This document shows positions 7,321 through 15,557 of a stretch of DNA of 21,548 nucleotides, piece after piece. Numbering within the stretch: position 1 is the stretch's first letter; every line of letters starts with the position of its first letter. This DNA comes from Elusimicrobiota bacterium. GTDB lineage: Bacteria; Elusimicrobiota; Elusimicrobia; 2-02-FULL-39-32. Location of the stretch: NCBI GenBank assembly GCA_023249715.1, contig JAHFCA010000005.1, forward strand, positions 1 to 21,548, written 5' to 3'. Both the position numbers and the translations under genes were made by a program. The notes under the pieces are model-generated. The model was not told the DNA's origin and did not search any database. It was given only the letters and a program-made list of their open reading frames with translations.

Positions 7321-7608
7321 TTAGGGATGAGGAGTAATGGCGATAATGGTAATATCCCCGCGGGTAGGCCCATAACACCAAAAAATACGGATGGCGCCGG
7401 GCGTGTTATTTTCAGCATAAGCCTCAAAAATAGGGCTTTGCGAATGGAAGGGGTTTTGGTATGCGCTATAGATATGAGTATTTAAAGAAGGGTGTCGTGG
7501 ATTTGTCTGCAAATATCCTAGAGCCCGCCGTACTTTCTTTAGTTTTGCCGGAGGGAACTGCTGATATTGGGTATCCGCATCCGCAGCAAATAGAATGCTA
7601 AACGTCAT
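7321..7608 (-). CDS. RelE/ParE-superfamily toxin
   Basis: A 95-residue protein with the features of RelE/ParE-type toxins: the N-terminal helices (FPPAKLKKVRRALGYLQTNPRHPSL), a central strand region with IFEAYAENNTPGAIRIFWCYGP, and the terminal strand ITIIAITPHP typical of one subgroup. Such toxins cleave ribosome-bound mRNA or poison gyrase; which applies here cannot be told from sequence. The ATG follows directly on the antitoxin stop codon, so the pair is translated together. It lies tail to tail with the nuclease gene, 22 bases apart. Confidence 0.8.
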   Translation of the reverse strand: MTFSILFAADADTQYQQFPPAKLKKVRRALGYLQTNPRHPSLNTHIYSAYQNPFHSQSPIFEAYAENNTPGAIRIFWCYGPTRGDITIIAITPHP

Positions 7609-7905
7609 TTAGGCGGCGTCAATATATTTAGCGAAATCTTCCTTCGCCTTAACCAGCCGTCCCGCTTTTGCCTGCGCCAAACCACGTTCAACCGCAGCTT
7701 TTGACTTCGGATTTTTATCCAGCCACGGCTCAGAAATGGGAAGCATTACCAATGGCTCCAAGAGAATTTTTCCTGTGGAACTATCGTGATAAACGCGGTA
7801 ATGCTTTGCTAGGGAACGAACTTTACGTCCCAATGAGATGCGATTTTTAGAATCGGCCTTCACTTCCGCAATTTCTTCAAAATTCACATGGGCTAAAGAG
7901 TTCAT
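7609..7905 (-). CDS. AbrB/MazE-like antitoxin
   Basis: A 98-residue protein whose N-terminal half (EIAEVKADSKNRISLGRKV with HYRVYHDSSTGKILLEPLVMLP) fits a swapped-hairpin AbrB-type DNA-binding domain. The C-terminal helices (KSKAAVERGLAQAKAGRLVK) are likely to wrap the toxin. A strong ribosome-binding site (GGAGGTGAG) precedes the ATG. It stands first in the pair, as usual, and probably represses its own promoter, which carries a duplicated nine-base site. Confidence 0.8.
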   Translation of the reverse strand: MNSLAHVNFEEIAEVKADSKNRISLGRKVRSLAKHYRVYHDSSTGKILLEPLVMLPISEPWLDKNPKSKAAVERGLAQAKAGRLVKAKEDFAKYIDAA

Positions 7906-7922
7906 AACTCACCTCCGATTGG

Positions 7923-7951
7923 AGTATAGGCCTAAATGGGAAATTTGTCAA
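7923..7951 (-). promoter_or_regulatory. Promoter of the toxin-antitoxin pair
   Basis: On the minus strand TTGACA (7946-7951) and TATACT (7923-7928) are spaced by 17 bases, close to consensus, shortly upstream of the antitoxin ribosome-binding site. Confidence 0.8.
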
Positions 7952-7971
7952 GTGGGAAAATCCCTAAATGG
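7931..7971. promoter_or_regulatory. Duplicated operator CCATTTAGG at the toxin-antitoxin promoter
   Basis: The nonamer CCATTTAGG (minus strand) occurs at 7931-7939, inside the promoter spacer, and at 7963-7971, upstream of the -35 box. The copies are 32 bases apart, close to three helical turns, so a repressor could bind both on one face. The antitoxin is the obvious candidate; this is inferred. Confidence 0.5.
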
Positions 7972-7994
7972 TATTTTGGGATTATGGTTTGGGG

Positions 7995-9161
7995 TTAAAA
8001 GAACCATTGAACTTGGAAGAAGGCGACTTCTTGGAGGGGGCCGAATTCACTCGTGTTAGAGCCAAGGAAGGCGTGGTAGGAAAGAGAGAGTTCCAAATCG
8101 GTTAAGGCCTTCCACTCGATTTTTGGGTTTAAAAAGAGACTGCTATCGTTTGTGTTTAGAATCCCATAACAACTTCCGATCCAGAGAGGCGTTACGTCGT
8201 AGCGAGAACCAAATCCAAAATAAGTTTGTCCTAAAAAGTTTTGCTCTCCTCTTTTTAAAATAACTTTTGAATAGCTCTCTTTTTTATTCTCCCCAATTCC
8301 GTTGTAATAGAACTCGCCCAGTAAATAGAGCGTATTTGTAAAACTATAATCATAAGAAAGGACCGCCCGAATAAAATCTTTACGGAGAGAGGATCCCCAG
8401 ATATAAGCGGCTTCCGCGCGTAAACTCCCTTCTAAAATTTGAGCGGCCGAATCACCTCCAATTAAAAGTTCTTCTGCTTTTTTTCCTCCGGCTATTCCCC
8501 AATCGATTGCGTGAAAATTGGCTCTACAGCGGCCCAAAAAAATAGAATTCTCTCCCCGAAATTTCCGCTTCGGAACATAGACCGCTTCTATAAATGAAAG
8601 TTCGTTAAAATAATTTTTTATTAAAATGGCATCGGAGCCCAATCTTTCTTCTTTTTCTATACTGAGAGGATTATAGGGATTAATGACATCTAAAGGATTC
8701 CAAATCCGTCCATCCCCCCAAGCCACTCTTTGCCGTCCAACAGTCCCTTCTAAACCTCCCCAACTGGCCGTAAAATAAACCCTATGGAGAGAATGGCGCC
8801 AAATAGAATTTTCTTTTTCATTCAGCGCCCACGTTAAACCTAATAATTCATCTTCGGGAATCAGGGCGCTTGTAGAACTTCTCTGAGAACTTAAAAGAGG
8901 TCCAAAAAGAAATTCATGATCGTTCATTAGGCGTAGATCGAACCAATGCTCCCTATCCTGCCACTCCGCCTCCAACCTGGCTCTATTCCCCGACAGCGCC
9001 TTCCCCCCAGAAACCAAATCCAACGATTTCAAATATCCGGAGCAAGCAACCTGCGCCTCAACAAAAGTACACTGAAATAAAAAACAAGATAGAAATATAG
9101 AGTAGGGCAAAAAGGAGATGAAACCGCTTATCCTTCTTCCGTCACTCAATCTGGCCATCAT
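7995..9161 (-). CDS. Outer-membrane beta-barrel protein of a Lol-like export operon
   Basis: A 388-residue secreted protein. A charged start and hydrophobic stretch (about residues 17-36) end in a likely cleavage site VEA-Q. The mature part alternates short amphipathic strands and contains GRQRVAWGDGRIWNPLDVIN at about 140-160, a motif resembling DUF1302-type outer-membrane proteins. The chain ends in VQWFF, matching the C-terminal aromatic signal used by the BAM machinery. The start overlaps the ATPase gene by 20 bases; ATG 9158 is an equally good alternative. It closes an operon with LolA-like, FtsX-type and LolD-type genes, so it may accept or export the lipid or lipoprotein cargo at the outer membrane. 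Cargo is unknown. Confidence 0.75.
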   Translation of the reverse strand: MMARLSDGRRISGFISFLPYSIFLSCFLFQCTFVEAQVACSGYLKSLDLVSGGKALSGNRARLEAEWQDREHWFDLRLMNDHEFLFGPLLSSQRSSTSALIPEDELLGLTWALNEKENSIWRHSLHRVYFTASWGGLEGTVGRQRVAWGDGRIWNPLDVINPYNPLSIEKEERLGSDAILIKNYFNELSFIEAVYVPKRKFRGENSIFLGRCRANFHAIDWGIAGGKKAEELLIGGDSAAQILEGSLRAEAAYIWGSSLRKDFIRAVLSYDYSFTNTLYLLGEFYYNGIGENKKESYSKVILKRGEQNFLGQTYFGFGSRYDVTPLWIGSCYGILNTNDSSLFLNPKIEWKALTDLELSLSYHAFLGSNTSEFGPLQEVAFFQVQWFF

Positions 9162-9831
9162 GTAAGCGGATAATTCTTTTGGCGCGGGAAAGGACTAGGG
9201 GATCGTGGCTGGAAAAAACAAAGGTGATATTTTTTGTTGCGTTGAGGTGCGCCATGAGGTCCAGTAGCGCGGTAGCGGTATGAGAATCCAAATTGGCGGT
9301 CGGTTCATCGGCGAGTACCACCAATGGATGCGAAACAATGGCCCGGGCTACTGCCACTCTTTGCTGTTGGCCACCGGAAAGTTCGAGCGGCCGCCGGTGC
9401 GCCATAGAAGATAAGCCCACCTCTCCCAACATTTCCAGCGCTTTTTGGCGCCTCATAACGGGGTCCATTTCTTGTAACAACATTACATACTCCACGTTTT
9501 CTACGGCGGTAAGAATTGGCAACAAATTATAGGACTGGAAAATAAATCCGATGGTAAAAAGCCTAAGCACGCACAATTGCGCGTTGGTTAAAGAGCCCAA
9601 ATCTTTCTCTCCAAAAAATATTTTTCCGGAGGTTGGTTTGTCTAATCCTCCCAATAAATTTAAAAGGGTGGACTTGCCCGAACCTGACGGGCCGGCGATG
9701 GCCAAAAATTCTCCGGGATTAATTTCCAGGCTTAACCCGCGGAGCGCTTCCACATTTTCCCCCTTCGATTCATACACTTTACGCACGTTAGAGAGGGAAA
9801 TTTTACATTTTCCGAATTTAAATTGTTCCAT
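9142..9831 (-). CDS. LolD/MacB-type ABC transporter ATPase
   Basis: ATP-binding subunit of a type VII (mechanotransmission) ABC transporter. All core motifs are intact: Walker A GPSGSGKS (47-54), Q-loop Gln99, signature LSGGQ (151-155), Walker B VVLADEP with catalytic Glu176, and switch His209. The 229-residue length is standard for LolD. The ATG lies one base after the permease stop codon. With the permease at 9833-11068 and the LolA-like protein it would power extraction of a lipid-like or lipoprotein cargo from the inner membrane. As only one permease is present, a homodimeric membrane part is expected rather than LolC/LolE heterodimers. Confidence 0.9.
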   Translation of the reverse strand: MEQFKFGKCKISLSNVRKVYESKGENVEALRGLSLEINPGEFLAIAGPSGSGKSTLLNLLGGLDKPTSGKIFFGEKDLGSLTNAQLCVLRLFTIGFIFQSYNLLPILTAVENVEYVMLLQEMDPVMRRQKALEMLGEVGLSSMAHRRPLELSGGQQQRVAVARAIVSHPLVVLADEPTANLDSHTATALLDLMAHLNATKNITFVFSSHDPLVLSRAKRIIRLHDGQIE

Positions 9832-9832
9832 A

Positions 9833-11068
9833 TCAATAGTGCCTCAAGGCTTGGGCCACTTGTAGCCGGGCTGCCCGCATAGCGGGAAAAATGGCGGAAA
9901 GAATGCTCGTTAAAACCGCCGCTAGAGAAGAAAATATCAGTTCCTTCCAGGCAAATTTTAGGTAGATCACTTTATCAAACGGCATCCAATAGCCCACGAC
10001 ATCCCCAATGGGAAGAGGAATTCCATTTTTGCCAAAATAAAGAATAAGAAGAGAACCTAATATATTTCCCAAAACCATTCCCAGAATTCCCAAAAAGACC
10101 GCTTCTAATAAAATAAGTGTTGCCACATGAATCGGTTTAGACCCCAAAGCTAACATGAGTCCGAACTCTCGGATTCTTTCGAAAAAAGACATTAAAAGCG
10201 TGTTAAAAATTCCCAGAGCCACAATCCCAAAAATAATCACGAGCACAATCAGTAAAATGGCGTCCTGAAATTTTTGAATGCTGACAATTTCATGGGAGGA
10301 TTCTCTCCACGTAACTACCTGAACCGGTTCCCGCTCCAGAAGCTTAGCTAATTTTTCTTGCGCGCTTTCAATTGCCTCTACATTTTTTAGGTGCATAGAA
10401 ATGACAGATATCTCTTCTCCGCAAACCAAAAGTCTCTGGGCGCTAGAAAGTGGAACATAGACAATTTGCCCGTCATAGACTGGGCTCCCCGTCTGAAACA
10501 GCCCTTTCAGGCGAAAGAGCTCTGCCGACAGACTGCCATCCGAGCCTTGCACCATAACCACAATTTTTTCTCCCAACTTAACATCCATCTCTTTAGCCAG
10601 CTTAACGCCGATTAGTATCGAACGTTCCTCCGCAGGTTCTATATAACCTCCTTCTACTATATAGGAATGAATGGTGGTGAGTTCCTTTTCCTTTAAGGGA
10701 TCGATCCCAACCACCAAAACCCCTTTAGAGGTAAACGGGGAAGAGATCAATCCCGTAAAAATAAGTTTGGGTCCCCATAAATCCACATCGGGAAGTGTTT
10801 GGACTGCAGCATAAATTGGAGAGGGATTTTCTATGCGGGCTTCGGGAACTTTGAGATCGGTTGTCTCTTTGGAAAATACTTGCAGGTGGCCAGTATAAGT
10901 GCGCGTAGATTTTTCTATGATCTGGTTTTGTAAACTCTTGATGATGCTCTGCTGAAAGAGCAAAGCGCAAAGCCCGAAAGCGATCGAGGCCAAGGTAATG
11001 GCGGTGCGCCTTTTATTGCGCCAAATATTTCTCCACGCTAGTTTAACTAAAATATTTATTTTATTCAT
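9833..11068 (-). CDS. LolC/E- or MacB-like FtsX-family ABC permease
   Basis: Inner-membrane permease of 411 residues. It begins with LAWRNIWRNKRRTAITL, the amphipathic entry typical of this family, then a first membrane helix (about 24-43), a large periplasmic domain (about 45-270), and three membrane helices in the C-terminal FtsX domain (near 273-295, 318-340 and 370-395). Its start overlaps the stop of the LolA-like gene by four bases (ATGA). Together with the ATPase it should transfer mechanical force to a periplasmic acceptor, likely the LolA-like protein of the same operon. Cargo is not known. Confidence 0.88.
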   Translation of the reverse strand: MNKINILVKLAWRNIWRNKRRTAITLASIAFGLCALLFQQSIIKSLQNQIIEKSTRTYTGHLQVFSKETTDLKVPEARIENPSPIYAAVQTLPDVDLWGPKLIFTGLISSPFTSKGVLVVGIDPLKEKELTTIHSYIVEGGYIEPAEERSILIGVKLAKEMDVKLGEKIVVMVQGSDGSLSAELFRLKGLFQTGSPVYDGQIVYVPLSSAQRLLVCGEEISVISMHLKNVEAIESAQEKLAKLLEREPVQVVTWRESSHEIVSIQKFQDAILLIVLVIIFGIVALGIFNTLLMSFFERIREFGLMLALGSKPIHVATLILLEAVFLGILGMVLGNILGSLLILYFGKNGIPLPIGDVVGYWMPFDKVIYLKFAWKELIFSSLAAVLTSILSAIFPAMRAARLQVAQALRHY

Positions 11069-11841
11069 TGAAGTGGCTGCTGCAAAGTTTTTAAACTAAA
11101 AAAATGGGGAGGGAATTGAATGTCTACCGCAAATTTTTTATATGTAATCGTTGTTTTATGTCCCGCTTTTTTATGCGGAACGCATTCCATGCGGGTGGGA
11201 ATTCTTCTGCCCCCCATTGTTTGAATTTCCAAAAATTGGAGCGTGCGCATCTTTTCTCCCCGCTCGGAATAATCCTCTTCTTTAACGGGAAAAATTTCGT
11301 CCCCCTCCACTAAAATTTCCATTAGAACTTTGCCCCACACCACCGCTGCCGCTTCTTTTGGAAGTGCTTCTATGAGATAGAGAGTCCCCTCGCTTAGAGA
11401 TTTCTTCTCTAAAATTTTATGGGTATAGTCTTTAACGATGGAATCGGCCTTGACCACATCGTTATAGGTAAAATCGGAGCCCATCCAGGAGGAGTTCATC
11501 ATGGAAGGGGGAATCTTAATCACCCGTTCTACTTTAGGGAGCCAGTTCCACAACTCTTTAGAAATTTTTAAGGTGCCATTCCCTCTCTCTTTGGCTGGAG
11601 AATGAATGCGCATGAGCGATTTTTCTCTCCCCTCATTCCAACCTTCAATCTCCAATTTTCTCTCCCATTTAGGAGTGCTTATGGTCATAGTAATTTCCGA
11701 ATGGCTGGATTGGCCGCGAAGCAGTTTATTCGCTTGGTCCATCAGTTCTGTGGCGGAACGCTCTTGCCCAAAAATAATAGAACTAAATAAAAAAAAGATG
11801 GGAATAAAAATTTTTAAGATTAGGGGGTGCCTGTCACTCAT
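11065..11841 (-). CDS. LolA-like outer-membrane lipoprotein-sorting/lipid-carrier protein
   Basis: Periplasmic carrier of about 258 residues. After a signal peptide ending near IIFGQ, the chain has the unclosed-barrel pattern of LolA-like proteins and carries WMGSDFTYNDVVK, a segment characteristic of the LolA_like family. The preferred start is ATG 11841, which overlaps the stop of the phosphofructokinase gene by eight bases; an in-frame GTG at 11856 is possible but less likely. It probably ferries a lipid or lipoprotein from the FtsX-type transporter to the outer-membrane barrel encoded downstream. Confidence 0.82.
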   Translation of the reverse strand: MSDRHPLILKIFIPIFFLFSSIIFGQERSATELMDQANKLLRGQSSHSEITMTISTPKWERKLEIEGWNEGREKSLMRIHSPAKERGNGTLKISKELWNWLPKVERVIKIPPSMMNSSWMGSDFTYNDVVKADSIVKDYTHKILEKKSLSEGTLYLIEALPKEAAAVVWGKVLMEILVEGDEIFPVKEEDYSERGEKMRTLQFLEIQTMGGRRIPTRMECVPHKKAGHKTTITYKKFAVDIQFPPHFFSLKTLQQPLQ

Positions 11842-12928
11842 TTCCAAAAGAAACACCAGTAGCGATTGCGGTTTTAACTTCTTCCCCTTTAGGATCTACC
11901 AAACGTAAAGAACCTACCGCTTCTTTTAGAGAAATATTCCCAATTTCCGTTCCTCTTAAAGAAACCATCTTTCCAAATTTTCCTTCGCTTAGGAGTTCGG
12001 TTGCCGCAGCGCCGTAACGAGTCGCCAACCAACGGTCGAATGGAGTGGGAATCCCCCCTCGTTGCAAGTGGCCTAAAATAGTAACGCGCGTTTCGATCTC
12101 GGTCTCTTTTTCTATGATCTCAGCCACTTTATAACTGACTCCTCCCAAACGGACAGAATCGTGGGATCCTTTTACAATTCTCTGCACCACCGCATCTCGG
12201 CCCACTTCTTTGGCTCCTTCCGCAACCACCACAATGGTGAAATTTTTTCCCCGGGAATCTCGATTTTTTACTGCTTCAACTACCTTTTCCATGGTATAAG
12301 GTATTTCTGGAATTAAAATGACATCGCCTCCTCCCGCAATGCCCGCTCTTAGAGCTATCCACCCAGCGTAACGCCCCATGGTTTCTAAAACCATAACGCG
12401 GTGATGGGATTCTGCGGTTGTGTGTAAGCGATCGACCGCTTCCGTAGCCACGCACAAAGCGGAATCGAAACCAAAGGTAACATCTGTTCCGGAGAGATCA
12501 TTATCAATGGTCTTAGGAACTCCTACCACAGGAATCCCCATTTCCCAAAATTTTTGAGTCATAGACAAAGTGCCATCACCGCCAATGGCAATAAAGGCAT
12601 CCATTTCATTTCTTTTTAAATTGAGCACGGCAACTTTGGATTTATCGACGGGAGGAATTGTTTTTCCATTTTCATCGTATGTATAGGCAAAAGGGTTGGC
12701 GCGATTGTTCGTGCCCAAAATAGTTCCGCCCCGAACTAAGATTCCGGAGACAGTTTGGTCTGTAAGCGGAATGGTCCAGTTTTCTACTAAGCCCCGATAC
12801 CCATCGATAAACCCCATAACCTCCCATCCATATTTTTTAATAGCAGATTTTACGACGGCGCGGATTACAGCATTTAAGCCCGGGCAATCCCCGCCGCCTG
12901 TTAAGACACCAATTTTTTTGATTTTCAT
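11834..12928 (-). CDS. pfkA: 6-phosphofructokinase, probably ATP-dependent
   Basis: Cytoplasmic glycolytic enzyme phosphorylating fructose 6-phosphate to fructose 1,6-bisphosphate. The 364-residue chain shows the N-terminal GVLTGGGDCPGLN loop, GGDGT at 116-120, PKTIDND at 138-144 with catalytic Asp142, MGRYAGW near 184-190, and LGHLQRGG in the substrate-binding region. Gly at the position of E. coli Gly104 favours ATP over pyrophosphate, while Lys139 replaces Gly124 of the classical ATP enzyme; this Gly/Lys pair occurs in the long group III branch. A clear ribosome-binding site (GGGAGG, nine bases before ATG) fixes the start. It is unexpectedly the first gene of an operon for envelope transport. 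Confidence 0.95.
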   Translation of the reverse strand: MKIKKIGVLTGGGDCPGLNAVIRAVVKSAIKKYGWEVMGFIDGYRGLVENWTIPLTDQTVSGILVRGGTILGTNNRANPFAYTYDENGKTIPPVDKSKVAVLNLKRNEMDAFIAIGGDGTLSMTQKFWEMGIPVVGVPKTIDNDLSGTDVTFGFDSALCVATEAVDRLHTTAESHHRVMVLETMGRYAGWIALRAGIAGGGDVILIPEIPYTMEKVVEAVKNRDSRGKNFTIVVVAEGAKEVGRDAVVQRIVKGSHDSVRLGGVSYKVAEIIEKETEIETRVTILGHLQRGGIPTPFDRWLATRYGAAATELLSEGKFGKMVSLRGTEIGNISLKEAVGSLRLVDPKGEEVKTAIATGVSFGNE

Positions 12929-12992
12929 TTTCTATCGCCTCCCTGATGAAATGCATTGTAGATTTTTGCCCATTAAAAATAAAACTGTATCT

Positions 12993-13007
12993 TGATATCT
13001 GATCAAA
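12993..13007. promoter_or_regulatory. Small palindrome in the divergent pfk/pilin intergenic region
   Basis: TTGAT-ATCTG-ATCAA is a perfect five-base-arm dyad between the divergent phosphofructokinase and pilin operons. A weak plus-strand promoter candidate (TTGCCC, 16 bases, TATCTT) overlaps this area. Support is limited. Confidence 0.3.
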
Positions 13008-13039
13008 TTGGGGGTAAACTTAAAGTTAAAGATTTCTCC

Positions 13040-14731
13040 ATGGCAAATAAAGGTTTCAGCCTAATAGAAGTAATGGTTTCTATGCTCATAATTGGAATCC
13101 TGGGCGTAGCGCTCTCTTCTGTTTTTAGTTTTGTCGCGGTTTCCTCGGTTAGGGGAAGAGAGCAAACCATTGCAGCCAATTTAAGCCAGAAATTTTTCGT
13201 TAAACTGAATGCCATTCCCTACCCTTATGTTTTTGCTTTAGATTCTTCTTCTTCCAGTTACGGATTGAGTGGCTCTTTTGGCCCCGTGTCGGCGCAGGTT
13301 TCAACCTATCCTTACATCTCTGTTTTTAACGATTTTCGTTCTTCTTTGGTTTCCCACAAATTTAGCCGTTTTACTTTGGATATCCGCTTTGTCATCCGAG
13401 ATTTGGGAGATTTAGATGGCGACTCTAAAACCACAGATCTCCGTTATTTTACAGATTCCAACAGTGATCTAATCGACGATTATGATTCCGCTGTCCGCTA
13501 TCTTGATCAGAACGGAGATACAGATTACCGTGATACCTATAGTTCTCCGGAAATTACGGAAGAACCTCACACTCGTCTAAAGGAAGCGACACTAAAACTG
13601 TATAAAGCGGAACGACTTGTTTTTCAAGAGACACAACTCCTATCCTGGGAAAAATTCACCGGCGCGGAAGGGAAAGCAGCTGGAGCTACCTTACCGCTCG
13701 TCATTAGCACCCCCACAGAAAATAGCGCGGTTTACGCCCTCACGACCTCAGCGCAACAAAACTCATTTAGTCTTGTCTTGAGCACACCTTACCCCGATAC
13801 AGTGAAATCTTTCCGAGGAGATTCCATTTCTTCTTTACGCATTGTGGGAGAAACCGTGGCAAATGCCACATTCAGTTGGAAATTGAATGCGACAACCAAT
13901 ACAACTTTGGATACCTGCACCGCCGATTACTTAGGGAATTTTGATTGCTCTGTTCCTAATTTAACAAGCGCTCTTACAGAAGGACAACAAACCATTTGGG
14001 GACAAGCTTATAAAAATGTTTATTATTCCCCATGGTCGAATGTAACAATTGTTAGAGATATTAATCCCCCCAGTATCAGCAGCCAAACCCCCACCGGCGC
14101 CACCCCTAATTTAAGACCCACCGTTCGAGCGACATTCGTTGATAACCCAGTTACCGCCGGCAGGACAACTGCTGGCGTAAACACCTCTGTCATGAAACTT
14201 TTTCATTCCACTACCGCGGTCTCTTTTGAATACGACCCCATTACAACCTATGCCACATGGATTGATAGTACCACGGGAACACCTCCCCAGCTTTCCACGG
14301 GAAGTTACACAATCGTTTTGGAGGGCGGCGACAATGCTAAATACAGCGCGCGTAGCACATGGACTTTCACCATTGATATTGGAGATTTTACGGATAACTC
14401 CGCTCCATCCGTAAGCAATAAAGTGCCCAGTGGAATCGCCGCAAGCAACCCTCCTGCTGTTTCCTGTGAAATAAAAGATAACCAAAGTGGAATTAATATT
14501 GAAACGATTGTTTTAAAAATAGACGGGACTGTCGTTGTCAGTTCTGTGACAGGAAATACATTTAGCGCTTGTTCTCCTCTTTCTCCTCAAGAAGGATATC
14601 AAGTAAGTTACACGCCCGGATCTGCCCTATCCTCCGGATCACACACGGCTACTGTCATAGGAGACCACTGGGCAACCAGCCCCACGAATAAGATAACAAC
14701 TGAAGAAACATGGTCCTTTAATATTCCATGA
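13040..14731 (+). CDS. Large PilV/GspI-like minor pilin with Ig-like C-terminal domains
   Basis: Type IV pilus or type II secretion minor pilin of 563 residues. I choose ATG 13040 because it gives the short leader MANKG before FSLIEVMVSM, with prepilin peptidase cleavage after Gly5 and Glu at +5; an in-frame TTG at 12992 would give a poor leader. After the hydrophobic helix (about 6-30) comes a pilin-like globular part containing acidic loops (DLDGDSKTTD, DSNSDLIDD, DQNGDTDYRD, about 125-175). Two or more beta-rich repeats follow, each with PSISSQTP/PSVSNKVPSG and a following strand, resembling bacterial Ig-like or adhesin domains. Usual PilV proteins have 150-200 residues, so this one is much longer. 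It overlaps the next gene (ATGATGA). Confidence 0.82.
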   Translation: MANKGFSLIEVMVSMLIIGILGVALSSVFSFVAVSSVRGREQTIAANLSQKFFVKLNAIPYPYVFALDSSSSSYGLSGSFGPVSAQVSTYPYISVFNDFRSSLVSHKFSRFTLDIRFVIRDLGDLDGDSKTTDLRYFTDSNSDLIDDYDSAVRYLDQNGDTDYRDTYSSPEITEEPHTRLKEATLKLYKAERLVFQETQLLSWEKFTGAEGKAAGATLPLVISTPTENSAVYALTTSAQQNSFSLVLSTPYPDTVKSFRGDSISSLRIVGETVANATFSWKLNATTNTTLDTCTADYLGNFDCSVPNLTSALTEGQQTIWGQAYKNVYYSPWSNVTIVRDINPPSISSQTPTGATPNLRPTVRATFVDNPVTAGRTTAGVNTSVMKLFHSTTAVSFEYDPITTYATWIDSTTGTPPQLSTGSYTIVLEGGDNAKYSARSTWTFTIDIGDFTDNSAPSVSNKVPSGIAASNPPAVSCEIKDNQSGINIETIVLKIDGTVVVSSVTGNTFSACSPLSPQEGYQVSYTPGSALSSGSHTATVIGDHWATSPTNKITTEETWSFNIP

Positions 14732-15552
14732 TGACAAAAAAAGATCATTCCATGCGTGGATTCACCTTTGTCGAAATGGTGATCTCTATCACAATACTCT
14801 GTATCTTGGCTTTAGTTCTGGGACAACTTACATTGCAATCTTCTAAGATTGCAACAGATGCCGACCAAAGATATAAGACGGACGCAAATTTAAGAATTGC
14901 CATGGACAAAGTAGAGACCACAATAATGAATGCGAACTATTTTGAACTAGCGCGGAGCACAGAAGTTATTTTCCGTGCCGACAGAAATACAGATCCTAAC
15001 TTTTCCGCTTACGCGGATGACGATGGAGATGGAATATTAAATCTCCGGGATCCCGACGATGATAATGATGCGACCCTCATTAAACCTCCTACCGCTCAGT
15101 GGGAAATAGGGTACGATCTCAAAGACGATGATGAGAATGGAGATAGCCAAGTAGATATGAAATGGAGAATTCGGCTATCCACGGCTTTAAAAACTCTCTA
15201 CAGAGACTACTCCAGAAATGGAGAAGTCTGGGGGAACCATGAAGAAACGCTTCTCACTCATGTAGTATCTACTCCTACATTCACATTTTATGGCAGCAGA
15301 GATACTCTGCTCTGCGCTACCTGCGGAACCACCGACACAAACAATGATGGAATTATTACTACTTCTGAGATCGATGCGACCGCCAACGGTGGAAACGGGA
15401 ACAACGTCATTGACACCTCTACCGAAACAAACAAAATTGTGTCTATGGGAGTCTATCTGGACCAAGACGATGACGATCCCGACACTCAAGCAGATAGCCA
15501 CCTATCCATTGAAATTATGCCTCCCTGTGTCTATCTCAAAAGGCGTCCCTAA
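14728..15552 (+). CDS. PilW/GspJ-like minor pilin with calcium-loop-like segments
   Basis: Minor pilin of 274 residues. The leader ends MRG and is followed by FTFVEMVISITILCILALVL, giving a prepilin cleavage site after Gly11 with Glu at +5; ATG 14752 would give a shorter leader and cannot be excluded. The globular part has several acidic loops: DDDGDGILNLRDPDDDND near 91-108 and DTNNDGIITTSEID near 202-215, both like EF-hand or thrombospondin type 3 calcium loops, plus DQDDDDPDTQ near the end. Calcium binding is known to stabilise some pseudopilins; here it is inferred. Gene order pilV-pilW-pilX matches pilus minor-pilin operons. Confidence 0.8.
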   Translation: MMTKKDHSMRGFTFVEMVISITILCILALVLGQLTLQSSKIATDADQRYKTDANLRIAMDKVETTIMNANYFELARSTEVIFRADRNTDPNFSAYADDDGDGILNLRDPDDDNDATLIKPPTAQWEIGYDLKDDDENGDSQVDMKWRIRLSTALKTLYRDYSRNGEVWGNHEETLLTHVVSTPTFTFYGSRDTLLCATCGTTDTNNDGIITTSEIDATANGGNGNNVIDTSTETNKIVSMGVYLDQDDDDPDTQADSHLSIEIMPPCVYLKRRP

Positions 15553-15557
15553 TATAT

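Noticed and set aside
12992..13039. Start of the PilV-like gene at TTG 12992
   Set aside because: It would give a 21-residue leader; ATG 13040 gives the short prepilin leader ending in KG before FSLIE.
14111..14485. 124-codon antisense frame in the PilV-like gene
   Set aside because: Antisense to a well-supported coding region, without start signal or domain.
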